From an uncultured Lachnospiraceae bacterium (GTDB lineage Bacteria > Bacillota > Clostridia > Lachnospirales > Lachnospiraceae): a stretch of 64,000 nt of DNA. The DNA lies in contig CACZBM010000001.1 of NCBI GenBank assembly GCA_902779445.1, positions 1 to 64,000 of the forward strand. The letters are read 5' to 3'. The position numbers and the translations under genes were made by a program. Below, one piece after another: positions 35,483 through 43,987 of this stretch. Numbering within the stretch: position 1 is the first letter of the stretch; each line of letters begins with the position of its first letter. The notes below the pieces were generated by a model. It did no database searches and was not told the DNA's origin. It was given only the letters and a program-made list of their open reading frames with translations.

Positions 35483-36604
35483 GGAGCTGACTATTATCAG
35501 CAGGATCACTGCCGTAAAATACTCGCTTCCGATGATCCCGGCCTTTAGTCCCCTCTGGGAAACTATAAGTGCCACTTCTCCCCTGGTCATCATACCTATT
35601 CCAATCTTCAGCTTATCCATCCCTTTATAGCCGCATAAGCCGCTCATCGCGCCGCATCCGATGATCTTTGCGAGAAGTCCCACTATCACAAATGCTATGG
35701 AGAAGATAAGTATCGTTGCATCCAGAGTCCTGAGGTTCGTCTGAAGTCCTATGCTTGCGAAAAATACGGGTCCGAAAAAGGTATATGAATTAATATCCAC
35801 TCTTCTCTCTATGTAGTCCGAGTCCTTAAGCGAGCTTAAAATAACACCTGCGCAGAAAGCTCCTGTGATATCAGCAACTCCGAAATACACGTCTGCCACG
35901 TAGGACAGGATAAAAGCTATGGCTATGGATATGATGGGGATCCTGCGGGTATGCGGATATCTCTCGTCGATCCTCTTCATTATCTGATATACTATCACAC
36001 CCACGATAACAACGAGAACAAAGAAAGCCACGGTTTTCCCCGCCACAAGTCCTATATTGCTCGTGGGGTCTTTCATGCCTATCACGGCCGTAAGCACAAG
36101 GATACCGATAATGTCATCTATTATGGCCGCACTCATTATGGTCATCCCTGTCTCTGTGGATATCTTCCCAAGCTCTTTTAACACCTGCACGGTGATACTG
36201 ACAGATGTGGCGGTCAGGATAGTGCCTACAAATAAAGCTTTTATGAATTCGGGAGAATCCATGGGTACGAAACCATAAAAACTCATATAGAGTACCGTAC
36301 CGCACACAAGAGGTACAAATACTCCTGCGCAGGCTATCAGAGTCGCCTTTATCCCGGATTTTTTCAACTGATCCAGATTCGTTTCCAGTCCGGCGCCGAA
36401 CATGAGGAGGATCACTCCCAGTTCCGCCATTTCCGAAAGAAAATCCGTAGGCTGGACAAGATTAAGCAGGGTGGGTCCGATGAGAATCCCGGCCACTATC
36501 TCTCCTGCCACCTGGGGTGCTTTCAGTTTTCTGGCCAAAAGGCCGAAGAATTTGGCGAAGAGGATTATCATCGCCATATCCCAAAGGATGTCTAAAGTAT
36601 TCAT
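35420..36604 (-). CDS. CPA2-family cation/proton antiporter (KefB/NapA-like)
   Basis: The 394-residue protein has about twelve membrane segments with Na_H_Exchanger features: KLKAPQVAGEIVAGILIGPT, FGAGLETNLDQLKKSG, TATSVSITVQVLKELGK, the ion-site IIDDIIGILVL, AFCAGVILSS and MMTRGEVALIVSQ. It exchanges Na+ or K+ for H+; there is no TrkA-N regulatory domain. Start has GAGGTAAGTAT before the ATG. Its last 20 codons overlap the 3' end of the MATE gene on the other strand. Confidence 0.93.
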   Translation of the reverse strand: MNTLDILWDMAMIILFAKFFGLLARKLKAPQVAGEIVAGILIGPTLLNLVQPTDFLSEMAELGVILLMFGAGLETNLDQLKKSGIKATLIACAGVFVPLVCGTVLYMSFYGFVPMDSPEFIKALFVGTILTATSVSITVQVLKELGKISTETGMTIMSAAIIDDIIGILVLTAVIGMKDPTSNIGLVAGKTVAFFVLVVIVGVIVYQIMKRIDERYPHTRRIPIISIAIAFILSYVADVYFGVADITGAFCAGVILSSLKDSDYIERRVDINSYTFFGPVFFASIGLQTNLRTLDATILIFSIAFVIVGLLAKIIGCGAMSGLCGYKGMDKLKIGIGMMTRGEVALIVSQRGLKAGIIGSEYFTAVILLIIVSSLLTPVLLKAVFAKDKEPLNY

Positions 36605-36639
36605 ATACTTACCTCATCAGTAATACTTCATCTCAATTA

Positions 36640-36693
36640 TCATCCTAAACGCAGTGAAGGTTCTCAGAGATTCTTCGCTTCGCTCAGAATGAC
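36640..36693. repeat. Dispersed palindromic repeat, family A (paired arms)
   Basis: A decayed left arm (TCATCCTAAACGCAGTGAAG, 36640-36659) faces a well-preserved right arm (ATTCTTCGCTTCGCTCAGAA, 36670-36689, then TGAC), between the small membrane protein and the antiporter. Confidence 0.65.
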
Positions 36694-36700
36694 AAATTAT

Positions 36701-37273
36701 TTAATCATCTGCTCTTTGCTTCGCAAACTGTATGCCGATACCCGCTGCTGTCAGGATAAGCTTCACAATAAGCCAGACAATGGAGTTCTCACCCGGCAGG
36801 AAGCTTACGTCATAGGGCGAAAGTATAAGGATCTTCAATAAGATTGCCGGTATCATAAATCCCCCGACTACGGATGTCAAAAGTATGATAACCGGTATAT
36901 CGGCCTTTGTCGCCACAAATCCTGCCACTACTGCTGATGCGAATGATATCACCATTCCTATGGTCCCAAGGGGCGTTAATAGCGGGCTCACTATGATGAA
37001 GACTGCGCATGCGGCCCCTATAAAAAATCCCAGTTTTATTACCAGGAAAGACAATGCTCCCAGTACCAGTCCACAAATTATCTGAACAATAAAAGACTGC
37101 CACGGGAAGGTCGGGATCAGCTTAATAATATTTCCGCTCACCGTGAATCCAACGATAAATCCCAGGAAAAATACTGCGAGTTTATACAGTTTATAACCCT
37201 CTGCCCATAGAAATACGGCTATTACCAAAGACAGTCCAAGTACTATTGGTGAAGAATCCAGAATCTCAGCCAT
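36701..37273 (-). CDS. Integral membrane protein of TMEM198/DUF4203-like type
   Basis: The 190-residue protein has about six to seven membrane segments and a repeated pattern of glycine-rich hydrophobic segments (LAVFFLGFIVGFTVSG, IICGLVLGALSFLVIKLGFF, VVAGFVATKADIPVIILLTS) like that of DUF4203/TMEM198-type proteins. No function can be assigned. GAGGTG lies 5 bases before the ATG at 37273. It is flanked on both sides by family A repeats and lies downstream of the sugar transporter operon, separated by repeats and a likely terminator. Confidence 0.7.
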   Translation of the reverse strand: MAEILDSSPIVLGLSLVIAVFLWAEGYKLYKLAVFFLGFIVGFTVSGNIIKLIPTFPWQSFIVQIICGLVLGALSFLVIKLGFFIGAACAVFIIVSPLLTPLGTIGMVISFASAVVAGFVATKADIPVIILLTSVVGGFMIPAILLKILILSPYDVSFLPGENSIVWLIVKLILTAAGIGIQFAKQRADD

Positions 37274-37289
37274 ATATACACCTCATGCT

Positions 37290-37360
37290 GTCATCCTGAG
37301 CGTTAGCGAAGGATCTTTCATGGAGCTACAGGAGATTCTTCGCTTGCGCTCAGAATGACA
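37290..37360. repeat. Dispersed palindromic repeat, family A (paired arms)
   Basis: Arms GTCATCCTGAGCGTTAGCGA (37290-37309) and ATTCTTCGCTTGCGCTCAGA (37335-37354) face each other across about 20 bases. The GTTAGC and TTGCGC centres differ between arms. Confidence 0.7.
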
Positions 37361-37365
37361 ATAAT

Positions 37366-37470
37366 TAACGGCATTGGCACCGTTCAGAATGACACTAATT
37401 TAACGGCATTGGCACCGTTCAGAATAACACTAATTTAACGGCATTGGCACCGTTCAGAATGACACTATCT
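37366..37470. repeat. Three 35-bp tandem repeats
   Basis: Three nearly identical copies begin at 37366, 37401 and 37436 (TAACGGCATTGGCACCGTTC then AGAATGACACTAATT; the second has AGAATAACA). A degenerate fourth start follows at 37471. Each unit ends in CAGAATGACA, the same tail as family A arms, suggesting the array grew from a family A element. No spacers, so not a CRISPR. Confidence 0.85.
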
Positions 37471-37484
37471 TAATAACATTGGAA

Positions 37485-37514
37485 CGGCTGCTCCGGTTGT
37501 TTCCGGGGCAGCCG
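37485..37514 (-). terminator. Stem-loop after the sugar permease gene
   Basis: CGGCTGC (37485-37491) pairs with GCAGCCG (37508-37514), with an inner CCGG pair, directly downstream of the permease stop. There is no T run, so it may be a weak terminator or 3'-protecting hairpin. Confidence 0.5.
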
Positions 37515-37538
37515 CTGAAAATAATCATTATTTCATAT

Positions 37539-38537
37539 TTACGCTTTCTTCTTATTTCTGAAGAAATCGATGGTAACAGCGAGAAGGATAACTACACCCT
37601 TTACAACTGTCTGCCAGAAAGAATTGACATTCATCAGGTTCAGACCGTTATTCAGTATACCGATTATAAGTGCACCGATCAGGGTACCTCCGAGCTTACC
37701 GGAACCGCCGGCCATGGAAGTACCGCCGACTACAACTGCTGCGATGGCGTCCATTTCTGCGCCTTCACCTGCAGTAGGCTGTCCGGAGTACATACGGGAT
37801 CCGAGGATGATACCCGCAAGTCCTGCCATGATACCTGAGTATGTATATACGAAGAACTTTACCTTCGAAACATTGATACCGGAGAATCTGGCAGCCATAT
37901 CATTTCCACCGACTGCGTAGATATAACGTCCGATCTTGGTACGGTTAAGTATCAGCAGGGAAATTACGAATACTATTGCCATTATTATAACGGGAACAGG
38001 GATACCTGCTGCATAACCGGCACCGATCCACTGCCATTCCTTTGAAACAACGCGGACGGGTGAACCGCCTGTGTACACGCCTGCCAGACCTCTGGCAATG
38101 TTCATTGTTGCCAGTGTAACAATGAAAGGCGGGATAGTAGTCTTTGAGATAACAAATCCGTTAAAGAGACCGAAGATGACACCTATCAGGATACCTACGA
38201 TCATTGAAGGTGCTATTGGCATTCCGTAACGGGAAACACATCCTGCGGCGATAACTCCGCTGAGTGCTATAACAGATCCTACGGAAAGATCAATACCTCC
38301 GAGGATGATGACCATTGTCATACCACATGCCAGTAAGAGGTTTGTGGAGATCTGTCTCAATACGTTAAACAGATTCTTTACTGTAAGAAAGTATTCGCTG
38401 GTTCCCGGGAAGATACTTAAGATCATGCAAAGTATTATGAGCGCCGCAAGTATTCCCATATTATCGAATACAAATGTCATAAACGCGTTTCTCGGTGCTC
38501 CGGAAACCACAACCTTATTTTTATTGTTCTCAGCCAT
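37539..38537 (-). CDS. Sugar ABC transporter permease (RbsC-like)
   Basis: The 332-residue protein has about eight to ten membrane segments and RbsC/MglC family motifs: LACGMTMVIILGGIDLSVGS, FNGFVISKTTIPPFIVTLAT, ARGLAGVYTGG, GGNDMAARFSGINV and AVVVGGTSMAGGSGKLGGTL. Start is the ATG at 38537 with GGAGG 5 bases upstream, not the upstream TTG. It forms the last gene of a binding protein, ATPase, permease operon. Homology favours ribose or galactoside as substrate, but specificity cannot be read here. Confidence 0.93.
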   Translation of the reverse strand: MAENNKNKVVVSGAPRNAFMTFVFDNMGILAALIILCMILSIFPGTSEYFLTVKNLFNVLRQISTNLLLACGMTMVIILGGIDLSVGSVIALSGVIAAGCVSRYGMPIAPSMIVGILIGVIFGLFNGFVISKTTIPPFIVTLATMNIARGLAGVYTGGSPVRVVSKEWQWIGAGYAAGIPVPVIIMAIVFVISLLILNRTKIGRYIYAVGGNDMAARFSGINVSKVKFFVYTYSGIMAGLAGIILGSRMYSGQPTAGEGAEMDAIAAVVVGGTSMAGGSGKLGGTLIGALIIGILNNGLNLMNVNSFWQTVVKGVVILLAVTIDFFRNKKKA

Positions 38538-38550
38538 TTTTTCCTCCAAA

Positions 38551-40035
38551 TTAAACTGCAGCCAGTTTCATTATTGCTTCCTGCGAAAGCTCATCATGTC
38601 CGATACAGCCGGCAATCTTTCCTTCAGCCATTACATACACCCTGTCACTCATATTGATGATCTCGGGCAGTTCTGAAGATATCATGATGATCGATACACC
38701 TTTTTTCACCAGCTCATTCATTATGGAATAAATCTCCGATTTAGCTCCCACGTCGATTCCTCGTGTAGGCTCGTCCAGAACGAGGATCTGTGGATCGGAT
38801 GCCAGCCATCTTCCTATCAGCACCTTCTGCTGGTTTCCACCGGACAGGTTTCCGATACACTGCTGATGGCTCGGAGTCTTTGTAGACATCATATCTATAT
38901 ATTTCTGGGTGATCTCGGCTTCCTTTTTATTATCTACCCTGAAATTTTTAAGGAACTGATCCAGTACTTCGATGGTGGTATTGTACTTCACATCCTGTAT
39001 CAGATACAATCCCTGCTCCTTACGGTTCTCAGGAACCATTACCAGTCCCTGTTTCATGGCATCTGTAGGTGAGTGGATCTCTACCTTTTTACCATTGATG
39101 TAAACGTCTCCGGTGGAGTTTGGTGTAAGTCCGAATATAGCCTGCATGGTCTCACTACGTCCGGCCCCGACAAGTCCGGCAAATCCAACGATCTCTCCCT
39201 TTTTGAGCTCAAAGGAAACGTCGAAGACCCGCTTATTATCGTTCATGTGCTCAACACGCAGCACTTCTTCTCCGGGATCCAGGAAGTCACGCTCATAGTA
39301 ATTCGTGAGCTGTCTTCCTACCATCATGGCGATCAGTTCGTCACGATCTGTTTCTTTTACTACCTTTGTACCGACATATTCGCCGTCACGCATTACGGTC
39401 ACGCGATCACAGATATCCTGTAATTCGCTCATCTTATGGGATATATATATAATACCAACGCCGTGTGATGTCAGATCTCTCATAATTCCGAAGAGATTTT
39501 CAACATCCTTTTCACTGATCGAGGAAGTGGGCTCATCCATAACGAGTATCCTGGAATTCGTGGATACCGCCTTGGTGATCTCTACCATCTGCTGCTGCGC
39601 TATCGGAAGATCCTTGATAAGCGTCCTGGAATCGATAGGCATTCCCAGTTTATCCAGCATAGCCTGAGCTTCCTTCTCCTGCTCACGAAGATTAACGGCA
39701 GGACCGTTACCAAGCTCGCGGCCCAGGAAGATATTCTCTGCAACGCTCATATAAGGTACGAGAACCAGTTCCTGATGGATGATGGCGATTCCGTTCTTCT
39801 CGGCATCCTGAACGCTCTCGATCCTCACGGGCTTTCCGTCGATCTCTATCTCTCCTCCGTCTGCATGATAGATACCGCCCAAAACCTTTATCAGCGTAGA
39901 CTTACCCGCACCGTTCTCACCCAGAAGGGCGTGAACCTCTCCGGCCTTGAGATCGAAGTTTACACCACTCAGGGCCTTTACACCGGGGAAAGTCTTGGTA
40001 ATATTTTTCATTCTTAAAATTGTATTATCACTCAA
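38551..40035 (-). CDS. Sugar ABC transporter ATPase (two fused NBDs, RbsA/MglA-like)
   Basis: The 494-residue protein has two nucleotide-binding domains. The first has Walker A LLGENGAGKSTLIKVLGG, Walker B ILVMDEPTSSISEKDV; the second has a GLVGAGRSETMQAIFGL Walker-A-like region, signature NLSGGNQQKVLIGRWL and Walker B ILVLDEPTRGIDVGAK. This is the CUT2 carbohydrate importer arrangement. The start is probably TTG at 40035 with GGTGG 7 bases upstream; no closer ATG fits. A strong hairpin lies between this gene and the binding protein gene. Confidence 0.94.
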   Translation of the reverse strand: MSDNTILRMKNITKTFPGVKALSGVNFDLKAGEVHALLGENGAGKSTLIKVLGGIYHADGGEIEIDGKPVRIESVQDAEKNGIAIIHQELVLVPYMSVAENIFLGRELGNGPAVNLREQEKEAQAMLDKLGMPIDSRTLIKDLPIAQQQMVEITKAVSTNSRILVMDEPTSSISEKDVENLFGIMRDLTSHGVGIIYISHKMSELQDICDRVTVMRDGEYVGTKVVKETDRDELIAMMVGRQLTNYYERDFLDPGEEVLRVEHMNDNKRVFDVSFELKKGEIVGFAGLVGAGRSETMQAIFGLTPNSTGDVYINGKKVEIHSPTDAMKQGLVMVPENRKEQGLYLIQDVKYNTTIEVLDQFLKNFRVDNKKEAEITQKYIDMMSTKTPSHQQCIGNLSGGNQQKVLIGRWLASDPQILVLDEPTRGIDVGAKSEIYSIMNELVKKGVSIIMISSELPEIINMSDRVYVMAEGKIAGCIGHDELSQEAIMKLAAV

Positions 40036-40067
40036 TTTACTACCACCCGCTTTTTCTATTCTTTTCT

Positions 40068-40108
40068 TAAAAAGGCACGGCCTCCTCCTTTCGGATTCAG
40101 ACCGTGCC
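40068..40108 (-). terminator. Intra-operon hairpin between binding protein and ATPase genes
   Basis: On the minus strand GGCACGG (40102-40108) pairs with CCGTGCC (40074-40080), followed by TTTTTAAG. The loop carries AAAGGAGG. Partial termination here would give more binding protein than transporter, as is common in binding-protein operons. Confidence 0.7.
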
Positions 40109-40156
40109 AGTTCATTGTCTTTTTCCGTAACTGTATTAAGTTACGTCGCAACTAAA

Positions 40157-41227
40157 TTACTGCCAGCCGTCTACGCCGTAGTCGTTTACGTTGTCAGCTG
40201 TGATAAGGAATGTCTCAACAGGATATCTGTCCTCAAGAGTCTTTCCATCCATGTAATCGTACATGATCTGAACAGCCTTCTTAGCGATGGATACAGGAGA
40301 CTGTGCACCGGTACCTTCGATAAGAGAATCGCCGCTTGCAAGCTCAGCCTTGATATCAGGTGAACCGTCAACACCGTAGATCTTGCAATCCTTGATGCCT
40401 GCTGCGTTTGCTGCTGCAAGTGCTCCAAGAGCTGTAGGATCGTTTCCGCCGAAGATAGCTACTACATCGCCGTGAGCCTGAAGAAGGTCTTCTGCGATAC
40501 CCATAGCAACTTCAAGATTTCCCTTAGCATCCTGCTGTGCTACTACATTGAATCCCTTTCCATCGATAGCATCGAGGAATCCGTTTGTTCTGTCAACAAC
40601 AGACTGCATTGTAGGAGAGTCAAGAACGATGATGTCACCGCCGTTAGGGCACTTCTTAACAAGGTCTTCACCACAAACCTTACCAGCGTTGTAGTTATCA
40701 GATCCTGTGTAAGAAACGAGATATGACATATCAGCAACTTCTGTATCGAATCCTACCATGGGAACGCCAGCTTCCTTAGCTGCATCAAGTGCAGGAAGGA
40801 TACCTTCAGCGTCAGCAGGGTTCATGAAAAGTCCGTCAAGGTTCTGGGAAAGCATATCCTCAACCTGTGAGATCTGCTTTGTAACATCGTTACCGGGATC
40901 AGTTACTACTAACTCATCTCCTCTAGCCTCAATTTCTTCCTTCATAGCATCGATGATGGTAACGAAGAAAGGATTTGTGCCGTCCATGCAGGTGTAGCCG
41001 AACTTATAGTGTTTCTCGCCTGCGTCAGCTGCGGGTGCTGCTTCCTCTGCTGCGGGAGCTGCTTCCTCTGCTGCGGGAGCTGCCTCTTCTGCTGCAGGTG
41101 CTTCCTCAGCTGCAGGAGCTTCTGCTGCAGGTGCTTCTGCTGCAGGTGCTGCTGCGTTTCCGCCGCATGCTGTCATGCTCATGACCATAGCTGCAGCAAG
41201 TACTACTGATAATACTTTTCTCTTCAT
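40157..41227 (-). CDS. Sugar-binding lipoprotein (RbsB/MglB-like)
   Basis: The 356-residue protein has a lipoprotein signal (MVMSMTACGGN), an Ala/Pro/Glu linker of about 45 residues made of repeated PAAEE units, and a periplasmic-binding-protein type I domain: KFGYTCMDGTNPFFVTII, DGLFMNPADAEGI, PMVGFDTEV, IIVLDSPTMQSVVDRTNGF and FGGNDPTALGALAA. It delivers a pentose or hexose to the CUT2 importer. Start at 41227 has GGGAGG upstream; an upstream in-frame ATG is unlikely. The linker DNA is a decayed tandem repeat (about 41030-41155). A good promoter and a cre-like site lie 54 bases upstream. Confidence 0.94.
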   Translation of the reverse strand: MKRKVLSVVLAAAMVMSMTACGGNAAAPAAEAPAAEAPAAEEAPAAEEAAPAAEEAAPAAEEAAPAADAGEKHYKFGYTCMDGTNPFFVTIIDAMKEEIEARGDELVVTDPGNDVTKQISQVEDMLSQNLDGLFMNPADAEGILPALDAAKEAGVPMVGFDTEVADMSYLVSYTGSDNYNAGKVCGEDLVKKCPNGGDIIVLDSPTMQSVVDRTNGFLDAIDGKGFNVVAQQDAKGNLEVAMGIAEDLLQAHGDVVAIFGGNDPTALGALAAANAAGIKDCKIYGVDGSPDIKAELASGDSLIEGTGAQSPVSIAKKAVQIMYDYMDGKTLEDRYPVETFLITADNVNDYGVDGWQ

Positions 41228-41281
41228 TATTTTTTCCTCCCAAAATAATATGTGCTTGGTTGCTTTGCGCAATCCTTTGAA

Positions 41282-41310
41282 ATTTTAACAAATTGTAAAC
41301 GTCTTGTAAA
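41282..41310 (-). promoter_or_regulatory. Promoter and candidate cre site of the sugar ABC operon
   Basis: On the minus strand TTTACA (41305-41310), a 17-base spacer and TAAAAT (41282-41287) form a near-consensus promoter. TTGTAAACGTCTTGT (41293-41307) fits the CcpA cre consensus at 13 of 15 positions and overlaps the spacer and -35 box, so catabolite repression is plausible. Confidence 0.7.
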
Positions 41311-41341
41311 CTTATATATTGTATTTAAAAAGATACAAGTG

Positions 41342-42232
41342 CTAATCTGTCGGTCTCCTGTAGAACCTTCCTATAACTCTTTCAGTCTTAAGGACGTTAA
41401 CAAATGCATCCGGATCTGCCCCTTTCACTGCGCTTATTACCCGTCCGGATTCAGAGCCGGAAACCACGGAATAAACCACGTTTCTCTCGCAGTGTTCATA
41501 AGATCCCTCGCCCTCCAGGACGGTGGAACCGTGTCTGCTTGTTTTTGAGATCGCCGCACACACTTCCTTCGGCTTATTCGTAACGATAAAAAATGTAGCC
41601 TGCTGATATTTCCTGTATATAACCCGGACTGTAGCTGTGGAAGCGTACTGAAAGATAATGGAATAAAGCGCTTTATCCCATCCAAATAAAATACCCGCTG
41701 CAGTCAGGATACATCCGTTTATTATCAAAGGGATATTGAAAGAATCGATCCCTCTTTTTTCCGAAAGATAGATCGCAATGAAATCAGTACCACCGCTGGT
41801 AGAGTCCATGAGAAGACACATACTTATGGCAAAACCGTTTATAAGTCCCCCAAATATACTTATCAGAAGTATGTCCTGGGTTATCACATACGGTGGTAGA
41901 AGATCCGCCAGGACACTCGTAAGAAGGATCACAAGAACCGAGAGCAGAGTAAACTTTTTACCAATATATCTGAATCCTATGTAAATCGGAAAAGCATTTA
42001 TCAGAATATTGATGACAGTATACGGTATCGTGACATGAAAAAACTTGATACCAATCTCCTGTATAAGCAGTGTAAGCCCGCTGGCACCCCCGGGCAGAAG
42101 GCCTCCCGTATGGACAAACGTATTGATGTTTATAGCCATGATAAGAGCTGCAATAACGATGACCACTATCCGCAGTCCCATAATCTTCCTGACTTTATGT
42201 ATCTGGACCTCTTCCGTTCCGGCATCAAACAT
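41342..42232 (-). CDS. YitT-family membrane protein (DUF161/DUF2179)
   Basis: The 296-residue protein has five to six membrane segments (about residues 20-190), with NTFVHTGGLLPGGASGLTLL and DSTSGGTDFIAIYLSEKRG, and a C-terminal soluble DUF2179 domain (about 205-290, FFIVTNKPKEVCAAISKT, GSTVLEGEGSYEHCERNVVY). YitT proteins are membrane proteins of unknown transport role. Start at 42232 has GAGGG 7 bases upstream; the ATG follows the stop of the GT39-like gene, which overlaps at the start region. The two genes are probably one transcript. Confidence 0.9.
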   Translation of the reverse strand: MFDAGTEEVQIHKVRKIMGLRIVVIVIAALIMAININTFVHTGGLLPGGASGLTLLIQEIGIKFFHVTIPYTVINILINAFPIYIGFRYIGKKFTLLSVLVILLTSVLADLLPPYVITQDILLISIFGGLINGFAISMCLLMDSTSGGTDFIAIYLSEKRGIDSFNIPLIINGCILTAAGILFGWDKALYSIIFQYASTATVRVIYRKYQQATFFIVTNKPKEVCAAISKTSRHGSTVLEGEGSYEHCERNVVYSVVSGSESGRVISAVKGADPDAFVNVLKTERVIGRFYRRPTD

Positions 42233-42234
42233 AC

Positions 42235-43737
42235 TCACACCCTCTTAAATACATACAATCCCGTATCTTTATCGTGTTCAACCTGTTTGAAAGTATCTCC
42301 CATGATATCGGTAAATACGTCCGGTGTTCCGTTCATTACCTGATAAATATAGACAGTGTCCGCTGACATTATCCTTTCTGCCATATCGCTGTCATCATTG
42401 GAGATCACATGCACATCCGGCCATTCTCCGCCTCTTTCCAGATAGTATTCTTCGAAGCCGTCTGCATTGGCGCGGTTAGCGTTTATTGCTATAACGTTCT
42501 TCACGCTGTCTGAACGAACATCATCAAGAACCCTGTCCCTTATATTTCCATAGGTGTTATCAAAGGGCGCTGACACTTCGTCTTTCACGTCATAGTAGTA
42601 GTTGGGACTTCCCACATAAGTCACCATGAAAATGATGAATATCCCGTAGATCATAAATGCGGAAACTCCCAGCTTTTCCGAGATCCGGTCAAGGATCTCA
42701 TCTGCCAGCACCGCCACAGAAAGAAGGGCTGCAGGAAGAACGGACAGAAAATATCTGCTTACGAATATGCCGCTTCTGGTGTTGATATGTGCGCTGTAGA
42801 TATAATCTGCCACTATGAATAACAGGGGCATGAAGGCAAACGCAAATCTCGCAAACCTGTTATCGAAGTCCCTTCCCTCATTAAGGATTGAGTCCAGCAT
42901 GAGAAGGGCAGCTGCTATCATGGACAGAAGCAGCAGGATAAATACGATCTCATCATTACTTACAATGTACATGAGGGCTTTCGGAATGCTTTCAAATGTA
43001 GGGGTCTTTGGCCAGAAATCCGCAAGATCCATGGTCCGCCTTGTCAGCATCAGTATAAACCATGGCAGGAGACATCCCCCAGCTATGAGATAGGACACGA
43101 AAAAGATACCTTTTATCCTCTTTCTCAGGAAAAATACCGCATCCACGAGAAACAGATAAACTATGGTGAGACATCCGAAATAATGGGAATAGGCAAGACC
43201 CGCCATGGAGAGACCAAGGATGATCACGTCCCGCATTGTTTCATTTCCCATGGATTTAAGTCTTTTCACATATCTCCAGAGAGTAAGGGATGTAAAACAC
43301 ATCCAGAAGGCATGCACCCTGAACGTCAGACCGCATTTATGCATGACCAGTGAGGAAATGCACATGAGCACAGCCATGATCACTCCGGTTTTCTCATCCT
43401 TATATTCTTTTGCAAATTTGATGGATAAGATTATAAATATGGTGGTGAGAATTACCGTATGAAGCCTCATCCAGCCTTCACCGTATGGTACGATCCTGTA
43501 CCAAAGAGCTGCGATCAGCGGCCACAGGGGCAGATTGGTGACTTCGCTGGTAAGGTAATAGTCAACTATTCTTCCCCAGGAATTTTTCTTTGCGATAAAG
43601 CCTATCTGACTCACCTCATCAAGGGAGAAATACTGCCTTCCCATGAAGCGGAGAGAAAATACGAGCTGTATTAAAATAAGAATTCCGCACACTATGTAAA
43701 ACCAGTGGGTGCGGCAAAAATCTGCTGTTTTTTTCAT
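42235..43737 (-). CDS. GT39-like polytopic membrane glycosyltransferase
   Basis: The 500-residue protein has about eleven to twelve membrane segments and a C-terminal extracellular-type soluble domain (about 400-500). The first external loop contains FSLDEVSQIGFI, where an acidic pair is expected in PMT/ArnT-type (GT-C) enzymes, and YFGCLTIVYLF and SRYFLSVLPAALL follow. It may transfer sugars from lipid-linked donors to surface polymers or proteins; donor and acceptor unknown. It is related in layout to the protein at 61856-63274. No ribosome binding site precedes the ATG; an extended -10 box lies 6 bases before it. Confidence 0.8.
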   Translation of the reverse strand: MKKTADFCRTHWFYIVCGILILIQLVFSLRFMGRQYFSLDEVSQIGFIAKKNSWGRIVDYYLTSEVTNLPLWPLIAALWYRIVPYGEGWMRLHTVILTTIFIILSIKFAKEYKDEKTGVIMAVLMCISSLVMHKCGLTFRVHAFWMCFTSLTLWRYVKRLKSMGNETMRDVIILGLSMAGLAYSHYFGCLTIVYLFLVDAVFFLRKRIKGIFFVSYLIAGGCLLPWFILMLTRRTMDLADFWPKTPTFESIPKALMYIVSNDEIVFILLLLSMIAAALLMLDSILNEGRDFDNRFARFAFAFMPLLFIVADYIYSAHINTRSGIFVSRYFLSVLPAALLSVAVLADEILDRISEKLGVSAFMIYGIFIIFMVTYVGSPNYYYDVKDEVSAPFDNTYGNIRDRVLDDVRSDSVKNVIAINANRANADGFEEYYLERGGEWPDVHVISNDDSDMAERIMSADTVYIYQVMNGTPDVFTDIMGDTFKQVEHDKDTGLYVFKRV

Positions 43738-43743
43738 TGTTCT

Positions 43744-43772
43744 AGGATAGCATTATTTAGAGGGGAGGGCAA
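43744..43772 (-). promoter_or_regulatory. Promoter of the GT39-like gene, leaderless start
   Basis: On the minus strand TTGCCC (43767-43772), a 17-base spacer, and TGC-TATCCT (extended -10; box 43744-43749) end 6 bases before the ATG. The -35 box touches the left end of the inverted-repeat element at 43771. Confidence 0.6.
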
Positions 43773-43987
43773 GGATTACTGCGAATGCAAGAAACTAGAC
43801 TCGCGTATTCTTCGAATCCGCGAGCCAGATTTCTGATTGGATTACTGCGAATCCAAGAAACTAGACTCGCGTATTCTTCGAATCCGCTCGTTAGTTTCTT
43901 GCATTCCAATGAATTGCAGCACAAAAAAAGAACTCTCCAAGCAAGCTTGAGAGTTCTTTCCTTGTACTGCAATTCGCAGTAATCCTT
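43771..43987. mobile_element. 217-bp inverted-repeat element (MITE-like)
   Basis: The stretch is bounded by perfect 16-bp inverted repeats (AAGGATTACTGCGAAT at 43771-43786, its complement at 43972-43987). Inside, a 49-bp segment is repeated directly (43773-43821 and 43839-43887, one mismatch) and a further inverted copy of its GCAAGAAACTA part lies at about 43890-43908. It encodes no protein; frames on either strand are repeat artefacts. Its right end overlaps the rpsI stop codon and contains the rpsI terminator. Confidence 0.75.
43922..43958 (-). terminator. Rho-independent terminator of rplM-rpsI
   Basis: On the minus strand AAGAACTCTC pairs with GAGAGTTCTT (43928-43958) and is followed by TTTTTT. 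An outer stem GAATTGCAG/CTGCAATTC (43911-43975) can extend it. Confidence 0.85.

Noticed and set aside
37366..37470. Possible CRISPR array
   Set aside because: The three 35-bp units follow each other directly with no spacers and no cas genes are visible.
40975..41209. Plus-strand frames rich in Leu or Cys opposite the binding protein linker
   Set aside because: They are shadows of the repeated Ala/Pro/Glu codons of the linker.
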